Below are positions 26,210-33,274 of a DNA stretch of 33,274 nt, piece after piece. Within the stretch, counting starts at the first letter, position 1; every line of letters begins with the position of its first letter. Where the stretch lies: NCBI GenBank assembly GCA_902573755.1, contig CACGLD010000007.1, positions 1-33,274 on the forward strand. Direction: 5' to 3'. The position numbers and the translations under genes are program-made. This stretch comes from an uncultured Pelagibacteraceae bacterium. Its GTDB lineage: Bacteria > Pseudomonadota > Alphaproteobacteria > Pelagibacterales > Pelagibacteraceae. The notes under the pieces were generated by a model that ran no database searches, had not been told where the DNA came from, and saw only the letters and a list, made by a program, of their open reading frames with translations.

Positions 26210-26995
26210 TTATAATTTTAAGTATTCGTAAAAAAATTTAATCGAAACCACTAAAAGAAAAATTCCAAAAAACTTACTAATTTTATTCTTATCAATACTA
26301 TGAACTGTTTTAGCTCCTATCCTAGCCATAAAAGTTGTAATCGGTATGAAAATTAAAAAAGCGGGGATGTTTATAAAACCAATACTTAATGGAAGACTTG
26401 AGTTTAAATAATTTCCTGAAATTAAAAAACCTATTGCTCCAAAAAGAGCAATTAAAAAACCTATAGCTGCTGCACTTCCAATGGCTTTATTTATTGAATA
26501 ACCAAAAAACTTAAGGATAGGAACATTCATTACGGCTCCTCCTATACCCATAGGAGCAGATATAAACCCAACAAGAAAACCAAGAATAACTTTAAGATGT
26601 AATTTCATTTTAACAATTATGTTTTGTTCCTTTTCTTTTATTAAAAGCAAGTAAATTCCTAAAAATAAGATCATTATAGAAAAAAATAAAACTAAGGATT
26701 TAGTTTTTAAAGAAGCTGCAAAAGCTGTACCAACAATAACTCCTAGTACAACAAATAGACCGTAATTCTTAACAATATCAAAATCAACCGCTTTAAATTT
26801 ATGATGTGTTAAAACTGAAACTGTAGATGTTGGTATTATAATTGCAAATGAAGTTCCAACAGCAAGGTGCATAACATATTGGGGATCAATTTCTAAAGAA
26901 CCAAAAATAAAATATAAAAAGGGAACAGTTATTAACCCTCCACCAATACCAAATAAGCCTGCAACAAAACCAACTGGTATAGCCGTTAAGGCCAT
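26210..26995 (-). CDS. TauE/SafE-family membrane permease
   Basis: A 261-residue integral membrane protein of the TauE/SafE (DUF81) family, whose members move sulfite, sulfoacetate or other organic anions. The N-terminal repeat has VGFVAGLFGIGGGLITVPFL, and the second repeat has GFLVGFISAPMGIGGAVMNV, the paired Gly-rich motifs of this family. About eight hydrophobic segments are visible. The annotated ATG falls within the first membrane segment. Upstream in frame the hydrophobic run continues (YSYIILL) without an ATG, GTG or TTG, so the true start may be a rare codon or the protein is slightly short. The substrate is unknown. It starts 40 bases after dusA. Confidence 0.85.
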   Translation of the reverse strand: MALTAIPVGFVAGLFGIGGGLITVPFLYFIFGSLEIDPQYVMHLAVGTSFAIIIPTSTVSVLTHHKFKAVDFDIVKNYGLFVVLGVIVGTAFAASLKTKSLVLFFSIMILFLGIYLLLIKEKEQNIIVKMKLHLKVILGFLVGFISAPMGIGGAVMNVPILKFFGYSINKAIGSAAAIGFLIALFGAIGFLISGNYLNSSLPLSIGFINIPAFLIFIPITTFMARIGAKTVHSIDKNKISKFFGIFLLVVSIKFFYEYLKL

Positions 26996-27035
26996 TAATA
27001 GAATAATATAACTGTATTCGTTTGTTAATATTGAA

Positions 27036-28028
27036 TTAAGCAGACTGCCCTACTCTAGTATCTACATTATTGTATTTAATTTTATCCATGATGTGATCAA
27101 TCTTTTTTACATCAGCATCTCTTACACACATGTTTTCGCTTAAATACCTTTTCCAATAACTTGCTCCAGTCTGACCATGAAACAAGCCAAGAGTATGTCT
27201 CATGATTTGATTTAACCTAGTTCCTTTTTTTAATTCTTCTTTCACATAAGGAATTAGCTGTTCAATCACATCTTGTCTACTTGGTACATCTTCATTATTA
27301 AATATTTCTCTTTCAATATCTGCTAATAAATAAGGGGTGTGATACGCAGCTCTTCCTATCATTACACCATCTGTTTTTTCTAAATGAGGTTTTATTTCAT
27401 CTACTGAAGTTATTCCCCCATTGATAATAATCTCTTCATTTGGAAAATCTTTTTTTAATTTATAAACATATTCGTATTTTAAAGGAGGAATATTTAAATT
27501 TTGCTTAGGTGTAAATTTACCTAACATTGCTTTTCTTGCATGAATGATGAAAATTTTAACTCCAGTTGCTTTTAGAATAGAAATAAAATTATGCAAATTT
27601 TCATAGTCTTCTACATCATCGTAACCAATTCTTGTTTTTATAGTTACTGGTAGTTTTGTAACTGATTGCATTTTACTTAAACAATCTGCCACTAAATTTG
27701 GCTCTTTCATTAAACAAGCACCAAATCTATTTTTTTCAACTTTTTTACTAGGACAACCTAAGTTTAGATTAATTTCATCATAACCAAAATCTTCGCCTAC
27801 TTTAGTGGCTTCAGCTAAAAGTTTTGGAGAAGAACCTCCTAATTGAAGTGCTACAGGTTTCTCATTAATATTAAACTCTAATAACTTTTTTTTATCTCCT
27901 CTATTTATAGCTTCATCTACTACCATCTCAGTATAAAGAAGAGTATTTTTGGATATTAATCTTAGAAAAAATCGTTCATGACGATCTGTACAATCCATCA
28001 TAGGAGCAACTGATACTTTCCTATTCAT
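27036..28028 (-). CDS. dusA: tRNA-dihydrouridine synthase, DusA type
   Basis: This FMN enzyme reduces uridines in the tRNA D-loop. The 330-residue protein opens VSVAPMMDCTDRHERFFLRL, typical of DusA. It has NLNLGCPSKKVEKNRFGACLM with the general-acid Cys105, VTIKTRIGYDD, IIHARKAMLGKFTPKQN, INGGITSVDE and the flavin phosphate site GVMIGRAAYHTPYLL. The TDRHxR and NRFGACLM forms and the HARKA segment favour DusA over DusB or DusC. It lies 22 bases after rpoZ on the same strand. Confidence 0.94.
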   Translation of the reverse strand: MNRKVSVAPMMDCTDRHERFFLRLISKNTLLYTEMVVDEAINRGDKKKLLEFNINEKPVALQLGGSSPKLLAEATKVGEDFGYDEINLNLGCPSKKVEKNRFGACLMKEPNLVADCLSKMQSVTKLPVTIKTRIGYDDVEDYENLHNFISILKATGVKIFIIHARKAMLGKFTPKQNLNIPPLKYEYVYKLKKDFPNEEIIINGGITSVDEIKPHLEKTDGVMIGRAAYHTPYLLADIEREIFNNEDVPSRQDVIEQLIPYVKEELKKGTRLNQIMRHTLGLFHGQTGASYWKRYLSENMCVRDADVKKIDHIMDKIKYNNVDTRVGQSA

Positions 28029-28050
28029 GGTATAACTTTATATTATTTTT

Positions 28051-28587
28051 TTATGAGTTTGAAGCTTCAGTGTCGTCTGAAGATACGTCTGCTTCTTGAT
28101 TTTCTGATTCTGATACTTCATCTAAAGAAACTTCTCCTTGCTCATTCATAGTTTCTTCGCCTACTGAATTATCAACGTCTGCTGTAGCTGTTTCAGATAG
28201 CTCAGCTAAATCTTCTTTTGTTACTTGAATTTTTTCTGGAGTTTTTCTTGCTCTTTTAGATGGTAAAATTGGGGTACCACTTTTTGAAATTTCACCTTTA
28301 TATAGATTTTCAAAATCATCACCTATTTCTTCATCATCCTCTACACTATCATCAACTTGTTCAACATGTTTTCTAAGTTTGTAAACAGCGCTATCAGTTA
28401 GATCTGAAACTTTAATTTTTTCTTCTGCAATTTCTCTTAATGAAATAACTGTATTTTTATCGTTATCTCTATCAATTGTTGGTTCTATTCCTGCATTTAA
28501 TTGAGTAGCTCTTTCTTTAGCAACAAGTACTAATTCATAAGGACTCTCTACTTTATCTATACAGTCTTCTACGGTAACTCTAGCCAT
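28051..28587 (-). CDS. rpoZ: RNA polymerase omega subunit with long acidic tail
   Basis: Omega helps RNA polymerase assembly by holding the beta-prime subunit. The first 65 residues match the family: MARVTVEDCIDKVESPYELV, VLVAKERATQLNAG, and VISLREIAEEKI. At 178 residues the protein is longer than usual (often 70-130). From about residue 95 it becomes acidic and Ser/Glu/Asp-rich (DDSVEDDEEIGDDFENLY, then a short basic patch SKRARKTPEK, then an acidic end). The tail looks disordered. It is followed by dusA; the MFS gene lies 44 bases upstream on the far side and reads in the opposite sense of order (same strand, before rpoZ). Confidence 0.92.
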   Translation of the reverse strand: MARVTVEDCIDKVESPYELVLVAKERATQLNAGIEPTIDRDNDKNTVISLREIAEEKIKVSDLTDSAVYKLRKHVEQVDDSVEDDEEIGDDFENLYKGEISKSGTPILPSKRARKTPEKIQVTKEDLAELSETATADVDNSVGEETMNEQGEVSLDEVSESENQEADVSSDDTEASNS

Positions 28588-28631
28588 GCCGAGTATCTAC
28601 ACAGTGAGTCTTTAAAAATCAAGGGCTATTT

Positions 28632-29837
28632 TTATAAATAATGAGGATTTAACTTATTTTTAACCAAATAAAGAAGAATAATTGAGCCAAAGATATAAGT
28701 TCCTGAAACAACGGCTATGTCTTCAATTGAAAAACCAATATCAATCAGAAAGCCAAAAAGAGCCGTACCAAATGCTGTTGAAAATACCATCAATGCAGTT
28801 GTTAAGGCTTTTATGGACCCAATATATTTAACACCATAAATCTCAGCCCAAGTTGAGGAACCAAGCACGTTTGCCAAACCATTGGTTACCCCCACTAAAC
28901 CAAAAAATACAAAAGAAGACATCGGTGCATCAAAATAGTAGAGAACTATAGTACCAAAAAGAAGTGGGATATTCATATAGATTAATAATTTTCTACTTGA
29001 AAATTTATCAATTAAAAAACCAGATATGAAAAGAGTAATCACTGATAAAATTGAGTAAGCCATAAATGATTGTGCAATCACATAGGGTCCCCACTCTTTA
29101 GAAGAAGATATAAAAGACTGATAAACAAAAGATCCTGTTGCAATCCATGGCATTGCTAACATCGTCATACACATAATGTAAAATCTATAATCTTTTAAAA
29201 CTTCTATTCTTTTCCATTGTTTAATTTCTTTATTATTCTCATCTATTTTAGATTCTTCTCTCGTATCAAGCTTAACATCTTTAACTAAAATAAAAGTTGC
29301 AACAGGTAAAACAAGTATAACTAAAATAGATATTGAAACCCAAATATCTCTCCATTCTATAAAAGTTAATAAAAAAACAATTAAAACTGGCATTATAAAT
29401 TCAGCTAATGACAAACCTAACCAACCTGTACTTAAAGCTCTTCCTCTATTTTTTTCAAAAAAACGAGATATGGTTGTTGTTGCTGTGTGACTTGATAATC
29501 CTTGTCCAGCTAAACGCATTAAAAAAATTCCTACAAATAAAAAAATAACTGATGAAATTTTTGAAAATATAAAACAGGAAGCTGATAAAAATATTATTAC
29601 ATAAGATGCAAATTTTAATATGTTTACGTCATCAATTTTTTTTCCAATCCAAACTAAAACAATACTACTTAATAAAGTAGCCGATGCATAAATTGAGCCA
29701 AATTGTCCATGTGTAATTGATAAGGCGTCTCTAATACTAGAATTAAATAGGCCAAGAAAAAAACTCTGTCCAAAACTTGAAAAAAATGTAAAAATAAAAC
29801 CAAATACAATTACTTTTAAACTTAAACTTTTAAACAT
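28632..29837 (-). CDS. Major facilitator superfamily transporter
   Basis: A 401-residue membrane protein with about twelve hydrophobic segments in two sets of six, split by a charged cytoplasmic loop near residues 185-205 (VKLDTREESKIDENNKEIKQ). The first half has the MFS loop feature after segment two (VLVWIGKKIDDVN) and MRLAGQGLSSHTATTTIS in segments four to five. The family resembles monocarboxylate/oxalate-formate type MFS proteins, but the substrate is not readable from sequence. It is divergent from the hydroxyacid dehydrogenase with only 11 bases between the start codons, which may reflect a functional link such as uptake of a hydroxy or keto acid. Confidence 0.87.
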   Translation of the reverse strand: MFKSLSLKVIVFGFIFTFFSSFGQSFFLGLFNSSIRDALSITHGQFGSIYASATLLSSIVLVWIGKKIDDVNILKFASYVIIFLSASCFIFSKISSVIFLFVGIFLMRLAGQGLSSHTATTTISRFFEKNRGRALSTGWLGLSLAEFIMPVLIVFLLTFIEWRDIWVSISILVILVLPVATFILVKDVKLDTREESKIDENNKEIKQWKRIEVLKDYRFYIMCMTMLAMPWIATGSFVYQSFISSSKEWGPYVIAQSFMAYSILSVITLFISGFLIDKFSSRKLLIYMNIPLLFGTIVLYYFDAPMSSFVFFGLVGVTNGLANVLGSSTWAEIYGVKYIGSIKALTTALMVFSTAFGTALFGFLIDIGFSIEDIAVVSGTYIFGSIILLYLVKNKLNPHYL

Positions 29838-29848
29838 AGAAAAAAATT

Positions 29849-30724
29849 ATGACTTGTAATGTTGCTTTCATAGGTCTTGGGGTTATGGGCTACCCAATGG
29901 CTGGATATATATCAAAAGCCGGACACAATGTAACTGTTTTTAACAGAACTAAATCTAAAGCTGAAAAATGGATTGGTGAATATAAAGGTAAAATGGCCAA
30001 TACACCTGCGGAGGCTGCAGATGGTGCCGATTTTATTTTCACATGTGTTGGTAATGATGATGATTTAAGAGAAGTAGCAACTGGAGAAAATGGATTATTT
30101 AACACAGCAAAAGCTGGGTCTATTTTTATTGATAACTCAACGGTATCTGCAGAAGTATCAAGAGAATTAAATAAAAAAGCAAATGATAAAGGGTTTAGTT
30201 TTTTAGATGCCCCTATTTCAGGTGGACAAGCTGGTGCTGAGGGCGGAATACTAACAGTAATGGTTGGTGGCGATGAAGAAGTGTTTAAAAAAGCTGAACC
30301 TGTGATTGATTGTTACAGTAAAAAAGTAAAATTAATTGGTCCTTGTGGAAGTGGTCAGTTAACAAAGATGATGAACCAAATGTGTATTGCTGGAACAGTC
30401 CAAGGTTTATCTGAAGCAATTAATTTTGGAATAAATGCAGGTTTAGATATGGATAAAGTTATGGAAACAATATCTAAAGGTGCAGCACAATCTTGGCAAA
30501 TGGAAAATAGATACCGAACTATGACTGATGATAAGTTTGATTATGGTTTTGCTATTGATTGGATGAGAAAAGATCTAAAAATTGCAATCGAGGAAGCAAA
30601 AAAAAATGGTTCACCTGTGCCTATAACAGAAATTATTGATGGTTATTATGCTGAGGTTCAAGAAATGGGTGGAAATCGTTGGGATAGCTCAGGTTTGATT
30701 GCTAGATTAAAAAAGAAAAAATAA
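29849..30724 (+). CDS. Beta-hydroxyacid dehydrogenase (3-hydroxyisobutyrate dehydrogenase / tartronate semialdehyde reductase family)
   Basis: A 291-residue NAD(P)-dependent dehydrogenase that interconverts a beta-hydroxyacid and its semialdehyde. The Rossmann motif is FIGLGVMGYPMAGYI at residues 7-21, followed by VFNRTKSKAEKW; Asn and Arg after the second strand suggest NADP preference. The substrate site is DAPISGGQAGAEGGIL (120-135), and the catalytic Lys173 lies in GSGQLTKMMNQM. The C-terminal all-helical domain is complete. Possible substrates include 3-hydroxyisobutyrate, tartronate semialdehyde, glyoxylate or succinic semialdehyde; sequence alone does not decide. It leads a three-gene group with the PNPOx-fold and small membrane proteins. 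Confidence 0.9.
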   Translation: MTCNVAFIGLGVMGYPMAGYISKAGHNVTVFNRTKSKAEKWIGEYKGKMANTPAEAADGADFIFTCVGNDDDLREVATGENGLFNTAKAGSIFIDNSTVSAEVSRELNKKANDKGFSFLDAPISGGQAGAEGGILTVMVGGDEEVFKKAEPVIDCYSKKVKLIGPCGSGQLTKMMNQMCIAGTVQGLSEAINFGINAGLDMDKVMETISKGAAQSWQMENRYRTMTDDKFDYGFAIDWMRKDLKIAIEEAKKNGSPVPITEIIDGYYAEVQEMGGNRWDSSGLIARLKKKK

Positions 30725-30729
30725 TATTT

Positions 30730-31335
30730 GTGACGGATACAGTTCCTTATTACGAGGACTTTGCAGAGATCAAAAAGAAAATTTGGTCAATGCTGGATAA
30801 TGCTGTGAAAGACAGAGGTTCTCCTTTTAGAATACCGGTATTCATTTGTGGTGATCAATCAGACTTTGATGGAAGAATTGTTGTTCTAAGAAAAACTGAT
30901 CAATCAAATAATTTAGTACAATATCATAGCGATATTAGGTCAAATAAAATTGAAAAATTAAAAGCAAATAAAAATGCAGCAATGTTATTTTACGATAAAG
31001 ATGAAAAAATACAGGTTAGATTGAAAGTTGAATGTACGGTTAATCACAATAATAATGTAACAAAAGAATCTTGGTCTAAAACCCAACATATTAGTAGAAA
31101 ATGTTATTTGGTTGATAATGGTCCAGGAATAGAGTCAGATCTACCAACGTCCGGTCTAAAACCAGAATTAGATAATTTTGATTATACCAAAGAACAAAGT
31201 GAAGAGGGTTATAAAAACTTTACTGTTATTCAGTGCAAAATTAAATCTATAGAATGGCTTTATCTAGCAGCTAAAGGCCATCGAAGAGCAAAGTTTAATT
31301 TAGAAAATAAAAAAGATACCTGGTTAGTTCCATAG
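30730..31335 (+). CDS. PNPOx-fold flavoprotein (pyridoxamine 5'-phosphate oxidase-like)
   Basis: A 201-residue protein with the split-barrel FMN-binding fold. Signs are the stretch GRIVVLRKTDQSNNLVQYHS followed by SDIRSNKIEKLKANKNAAML (the typical TxxxSxKxxxLxxNP-like place), FYDKDEKIQVRLK, and the C-terminal IQCKIKSIEWLYLAAKGHRR with HRRAKF in the place where PNPOx ends in an Arg-rich motif. The start is GTG (30730), five bases after the previous stop, without a strong ribosome site. PdxH itself has a stricter RxxP ending, so this may act on another substrate or be a general flavin reductase-like protein. Confidence 0.8.
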   Translation: MTDTVPYYEDFAEIKKKIWSMLDNAVKDRGSPFRIPVFICGDQSDFDGRIVVLRKTDQSNNLVQYHSDIRSNKIEKLKANKNAAMLFYDKDEKIQVRLKVECTVNHNNNVTKESWSKTQHISRKCYLVDNGPGIESDLPTSGLKPELDNFDYTKEQSEEGYKNFTVIQCKIKSIEWLYLAAKGHRRAKFNLENKKDTWLVP

Positions 31336-31539
31336 ATGGTTACCGAATATATATTTACAGCATTTCTTATATTGTTAGGATTGGCTGTAATGAGATTTGG
31401 AAGTATTTATTTTAAAAAATTTAAAGAGGATAAAACAAAAATTAAATCAAAGTTAAGTGGACAAATATCTTTTTTGATTTTGCTTTTAATAATTATTGGA
31501 TTGATAGTTTATTCAGTCAACGATCTATTATTTAAGTAA
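31336..31539 (+). CDS. Small membrane protein with two predicted membrane helices
   Basis: A 67-residue protein whose ATG follows the previous stop codon directly. Hydrophobic segments at about residues 4-26 and 44-61 flank a strongly basic loop (KKFKEDKTKIKSK), so both ends should face the periplasm with the loop in the cytoplasm. No family is recognised. The tight linkage to the PNPOx-fold gene and the dehydrogenase suggests cotranscription. It converges on the DUF1330 gene with 13 bases between stops. Confidence 0.7.
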   Translation: MVTEYIFTAFLILLGLAVMRFGSIYFKKFKEDKTKIKSKLSGQISFLILLLIIIGLIVYSVNDLLFK

Positions 31540-31552
31540 CCCAATTATTCTT

Positions 31553-31843
31553 TCAAATACCTTTAATAATTATATTTGTACCCTCAGAATTATCTAATCT
31601 TATCTGTTTTATTGGTTTGTACTCTTCAGAATTATACCATTCTAATGCTTTTTCATATGTAGGGAATTTAAGAATAATAATTCTAGGAAATTTTGTTTCT
31701 CCATCAAAAATTTGAAATTCACCAGCTCTTACCAAAAATTCACCACCAAATTTTTTAACAAGCGGTGTAACTTTTTCAACGTATACTTTATAATTTTCAA
31801 GATTAGTTACTTTTAATTGAGCTATTACGTAACCTGCTGGCAT
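31553..31843 (-). CDS. DUF1330 family protein
   Basis: A 96-residue dimeric alpha-beta barrel-like protein of the DUF1330 family. It starts PAGYVIAQLKVTNLENYKVY, has the GGEFLVRAG segment, and FPRIIILKFPTYEKALEWYN followed by SEEYKPIKQIR, all family hallmarks. The function of the family is not established; its fold suggests a small-molecule enzyme or binding protein. A strong AAAGGAG stands just before its ATG. It follows the gamma-carbonic-anhydrase-like gene by nine bases and is probably cotranscribed. Confidence 0.9.
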   Translation of the reverse strand: MPAGYVIAQLKVTNLENYKVYVEKVTPLVKKFGGEFLVRAGEFQIFDGETKFPRIIILKFPTYEKALEWYNSEEYKPIKQIRLDNSEGTNIIIKGI

Positions 31844-31852
31844 TTATCTCCT

Positions 31853-32365
31853 TTAAAAAATTGATTTAGAATATTTTTTCCAATTATCTTGATAGTGTTT
31901 TGTATTTTCAAAGACTGCTTGTTTTTCTTCCTCTGTAACCTCTCTAATGACCTTACCTGGAGAACCAACAACTAATGAATTGTCAGGTATGACTTTATTT
32001 TCTGTAATTAAAGCCTTAGCTCCGATAATACAATTTTTTCCAATATTAGCTTTATTTAAAATGACAGCTCCAATTCCAATAAGACTATTGTCACCTATAG
32101 TACACCCATGGAGCATAACTAAATGCCCTACGGTAACATTTTTTCCTACCTTTAATGGACATTCAGGATCTGTATGTAACACGCTTCCATCTTGAACATT
32201 TGATCCTTCACCAATATGAATATTTTCAATGTCTCCTCTCAGAACTGCATTAAACCAAATACTTGTATTTTTTTCTAAAGTAACATCCCCTATTATTGTA
32301 GCATTAGGTGCTACCCAATTTTCGCCTGAGTTTTTTGGTTTTTTATCTTTTAAATCATAAAACAT
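31853..32365 (-). CDS. Gamma-carbonic-anhydrase-like hexapeptide protein
   Basis: A 170-residue left-handed beta-helix of the gamma carbonic anhydrase (YrdA/PaaY-like) group. The three metal-binding His are present at 64 (SVLHTD), 81 and 86 (VGHLVMLHG). The N-terminal WVAPNATIIGDVTL and WFNAVLRGDIENIHIG match the group, as does the C-terminal GSPGKVIREVTEEE helix. Many family members lack carbonic anhydrase activity when tested, so the reaction is uncertain. It is divergent from the thioredoxin-fold gene with 19 bases between start codons. Confidence 0.9.
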   Translation of the reverse strand: MFYDLKDKKPKNSGENWVAPNATIIGDVTLEKNTSIWFNAVLRGDIENIHIGEGSNVQDGSVLHTDPECPLKVGKNVTVGHLVMLHGCTIGDNSLIGIGAVILNKANIGKNCIIGAKALITENKVIPDNSLVVGSPGKVIREVTEEEKQAVFENTKHYQDNWKKYSKSIF

Positions 32366-32384
32366 AATCTATATATTTTACATT

Positions 32385-32939
32385 ATGCCTATTCAAACTC
32401 CAATATGTGATTTTGGTCAAAAAGCTATTCCATTTGAATTAAAATCTACTGATAATAAAATTCTATCCTTAAATGATATCAAGGGTGAAAATGGAACTTT
32501 GATAATGTTCATTTGTAATCATTGTCCTTATGTAAAAGCTATTACAAAAGAATTAGTTGAAGATTCTAGTGAATTAAAAAAAATTGGAATCAACTCAGTT
32601 GCCATCTGCTCAAATGACTTTATTAATTATCCAGAAGACTCGTTTGATAACATGATTAAGTTTTCAAATGAAAATCATTTCAATTTTCCTTACTTGCATG
32701 ATGAAACTCAAGAAATTGCTAAAGCATATGATGCTGTATGTACTCCGGATTTCTTCGGCTATAATAAAAATCTAGAACTTCAATATAGAGGACGATTAAG
32801 AGAACTTAAAAAGTTTATTCCAGTTAAAGATGGAGAAAGTGATCTGCTTACAGCTATGAGACAAATAGCTGAAACTGGAAAAGGTCCTAAAGATCAAATA
32901 CCAAGCGCAGGCTGTGGTATTAAATGGAAGTATGATTAA
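32385..32939 (+). CDS. Thioredoxin-fold (AhpC/TSA, PRX-like) protein
   Basis: A 184-residue redoxin-type protein. The active site is MFICNHCPYVKAI with Cys44 and Cys47 in a CxxC arrangement, typical of the peroxiredoxin-like subgroup. It is followed by INSVAICSNDFINYPEDSFDNM, YLHDETQEIAKAYDAVCTPDFFG (cis-Pro loop area) and YRGRLRE. No signal peptide is seen, so it is likely cytoplasmic. The C-terminal CGIKWK is typical of this subgroup. The partner is unknown. Its stop overlaps the start of the glycosyltransferase (TAATG). Confidence 0.88.
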   Translation: MPIQTPICDFGQKAIPFELKSTDNKILSLNDIKGENGTLIMFICNHCPYVKAITKELVEDSSELKKIGINSVAICSNDFINYPEDSFDNMIKFSNENHFNFPYLHDETQEIAKAYDAVCTPDFFGYNKNLELQYRGRLRELKKFIPVKDGESDLLTAMRQIAETGKGPKDQIPSAGCGIKWKYD

Positions 32940-33274
32940 TGTATTTAATTGTAACTAGATCATTCCCACCTGAAATTGGTGGTATGCAAAATCTAATGTG
33001 GGGTCTTTCAAGAGAACTATCTAAAAACTTCATGATAAAAGTTTTTGCAGATCATATAGAAGATCACAAAAATTTTGATGAACAAGCCTCTTTTTCGATT
33101 GAAAGAGTTGGAGGTATTAAATTACTTAGAAAATATAGAAAAGCACAACTAATTAACGAATATGTCAAAGAAAATAAAATTGATGGTATTATTGCTGATC
33201 ATTGGAAAAGTTTAGAGTTTATTAAAACTTCTAAAAAAAAATACTGTTTAATTCATAGTAAAGAAATCAATCAT
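32939..33274 (+). CDS. Glycosyltransferase, GT-B type, 3'-partial
   Basis: The reading frame starts with the ATG sharing one base with the preceding stop and stays open for 112 codons to the window end. The N-terminus MYLIVTRSFPPEIGGMQNL followed by MWGLSRELSK is the classic acceptor-domain opening of GT4-family glycosyltransferases. The region IDGIIADHWKSLEF fits the next strands of that domain. The donor site (EX7E) lies beyond the window, so sugar and acceptor are unknown. Coupling to a thioredoxin-fold gene may be positional only. Confidence 0.8.
   Translation, partial: MYLIVTRSFPPEIGGMQNLMWGLSRELSKNFMIKVFADHIEDHKNFDEQASFSIERVGGIKLLRKYRKAQLINEYVKENKIDGIIADHWKSLEFIKTSKKKYCLIHSKEINH

Noticed and set aside
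1..33274. Prophage, transposon, CRISPR, toxin-antitoxin or defence island
   Set aside because: No integrase, transposase, repeat-spacer array, Cas, restriction or toxin-like protein is visible; the genes are housekeeping or metabolic.

Overview
The window is a dense, strongly A+T-rich stretch of bacterial chromosome. Genes are separated by a few bases or overlap, and the longest stretch without a gene is about 200 bases. The gene families (alphaproteobacterial-type rpsD, small PurL with PurS and PurQ, class II DAHP synthase, BolA next to a CGFS glutaredoxin, a prpD-prpB-prpC cluster) and the extreme compaction suggest a streamlined marine alphaproteobacterium of the SAR11 / Candidatus Pelagibacter type. 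That assignment is inference from gene content and style, not from a marker search.

Layout. 1-4465 (+): purC (5' end cut off and frameshifted in an A10 run), purS, purQ, purL, bolA-like, CGFS glutaredoxin. 4462-8922 and on to 15812 (-): SAM methyltransferase, rpsD, trmJ, a DUF1989 protein, citramalate synthase, cysS, nadE, class II DAHP synthase, FkbM methyltransferase, glmS, and a stand-alone GlmU-type acetyltransferase. 15882-20141 (+): phosphoglycolate phosphatase, then the methylcitrate-cycle genes prpD, prpB, prpC. 20143-23260 (-): nrdA, nrdB and a 57-residue lipoprotein gene. 23440-24894 (+): phosphohexomutase. 24891-29837 (-): a Gly-free charged helical protein, TauE/SafE permease, dusA, rpoZ, MFS transporter. 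29849-31539 (+): hydroxyacid dehydrogenase, PNPOx-fold protein, small membrane protein. 31553-32365 (-): DUF1330 protein and gamma-carbonic-anhydrase-like protein. 32385-33274 (+): thioredoxin-fold protein and the start of a glycosyltransferase.

How the genes work together. PurC, PurS, PurQ and PurL are steps of purine synthesis. BolA and the CGFS glutaredoxin probably form an Fe-S handling pair. GlmS and the acetyltransferase bracket UDP-GlcNAc synthesis. PrpC, PrpD and PrpB carry propionyl-CoA plus oxaloacetate to pyruvate plus succinate. NrdA and NrdB make deoxynucleotides, with operator-like palindromes upstream. Citramalate synthase feeds isoleucine synthesis. Many junctions are TAATG or ATGA overlaps, implying translational coupling.

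I found no mobile element, prophage, CRISPR array, tRNA or rRNA, and no convincing new multi-gene system. The most useful items are the purC homopolymer frameshift, the small lipoprotein gene after nrdB, a possible small RNA with terminator near 26.1-26.2 kb, the nrdA operator-like palindromes, the one-domain GlmU, and the Gly-free helical protein.
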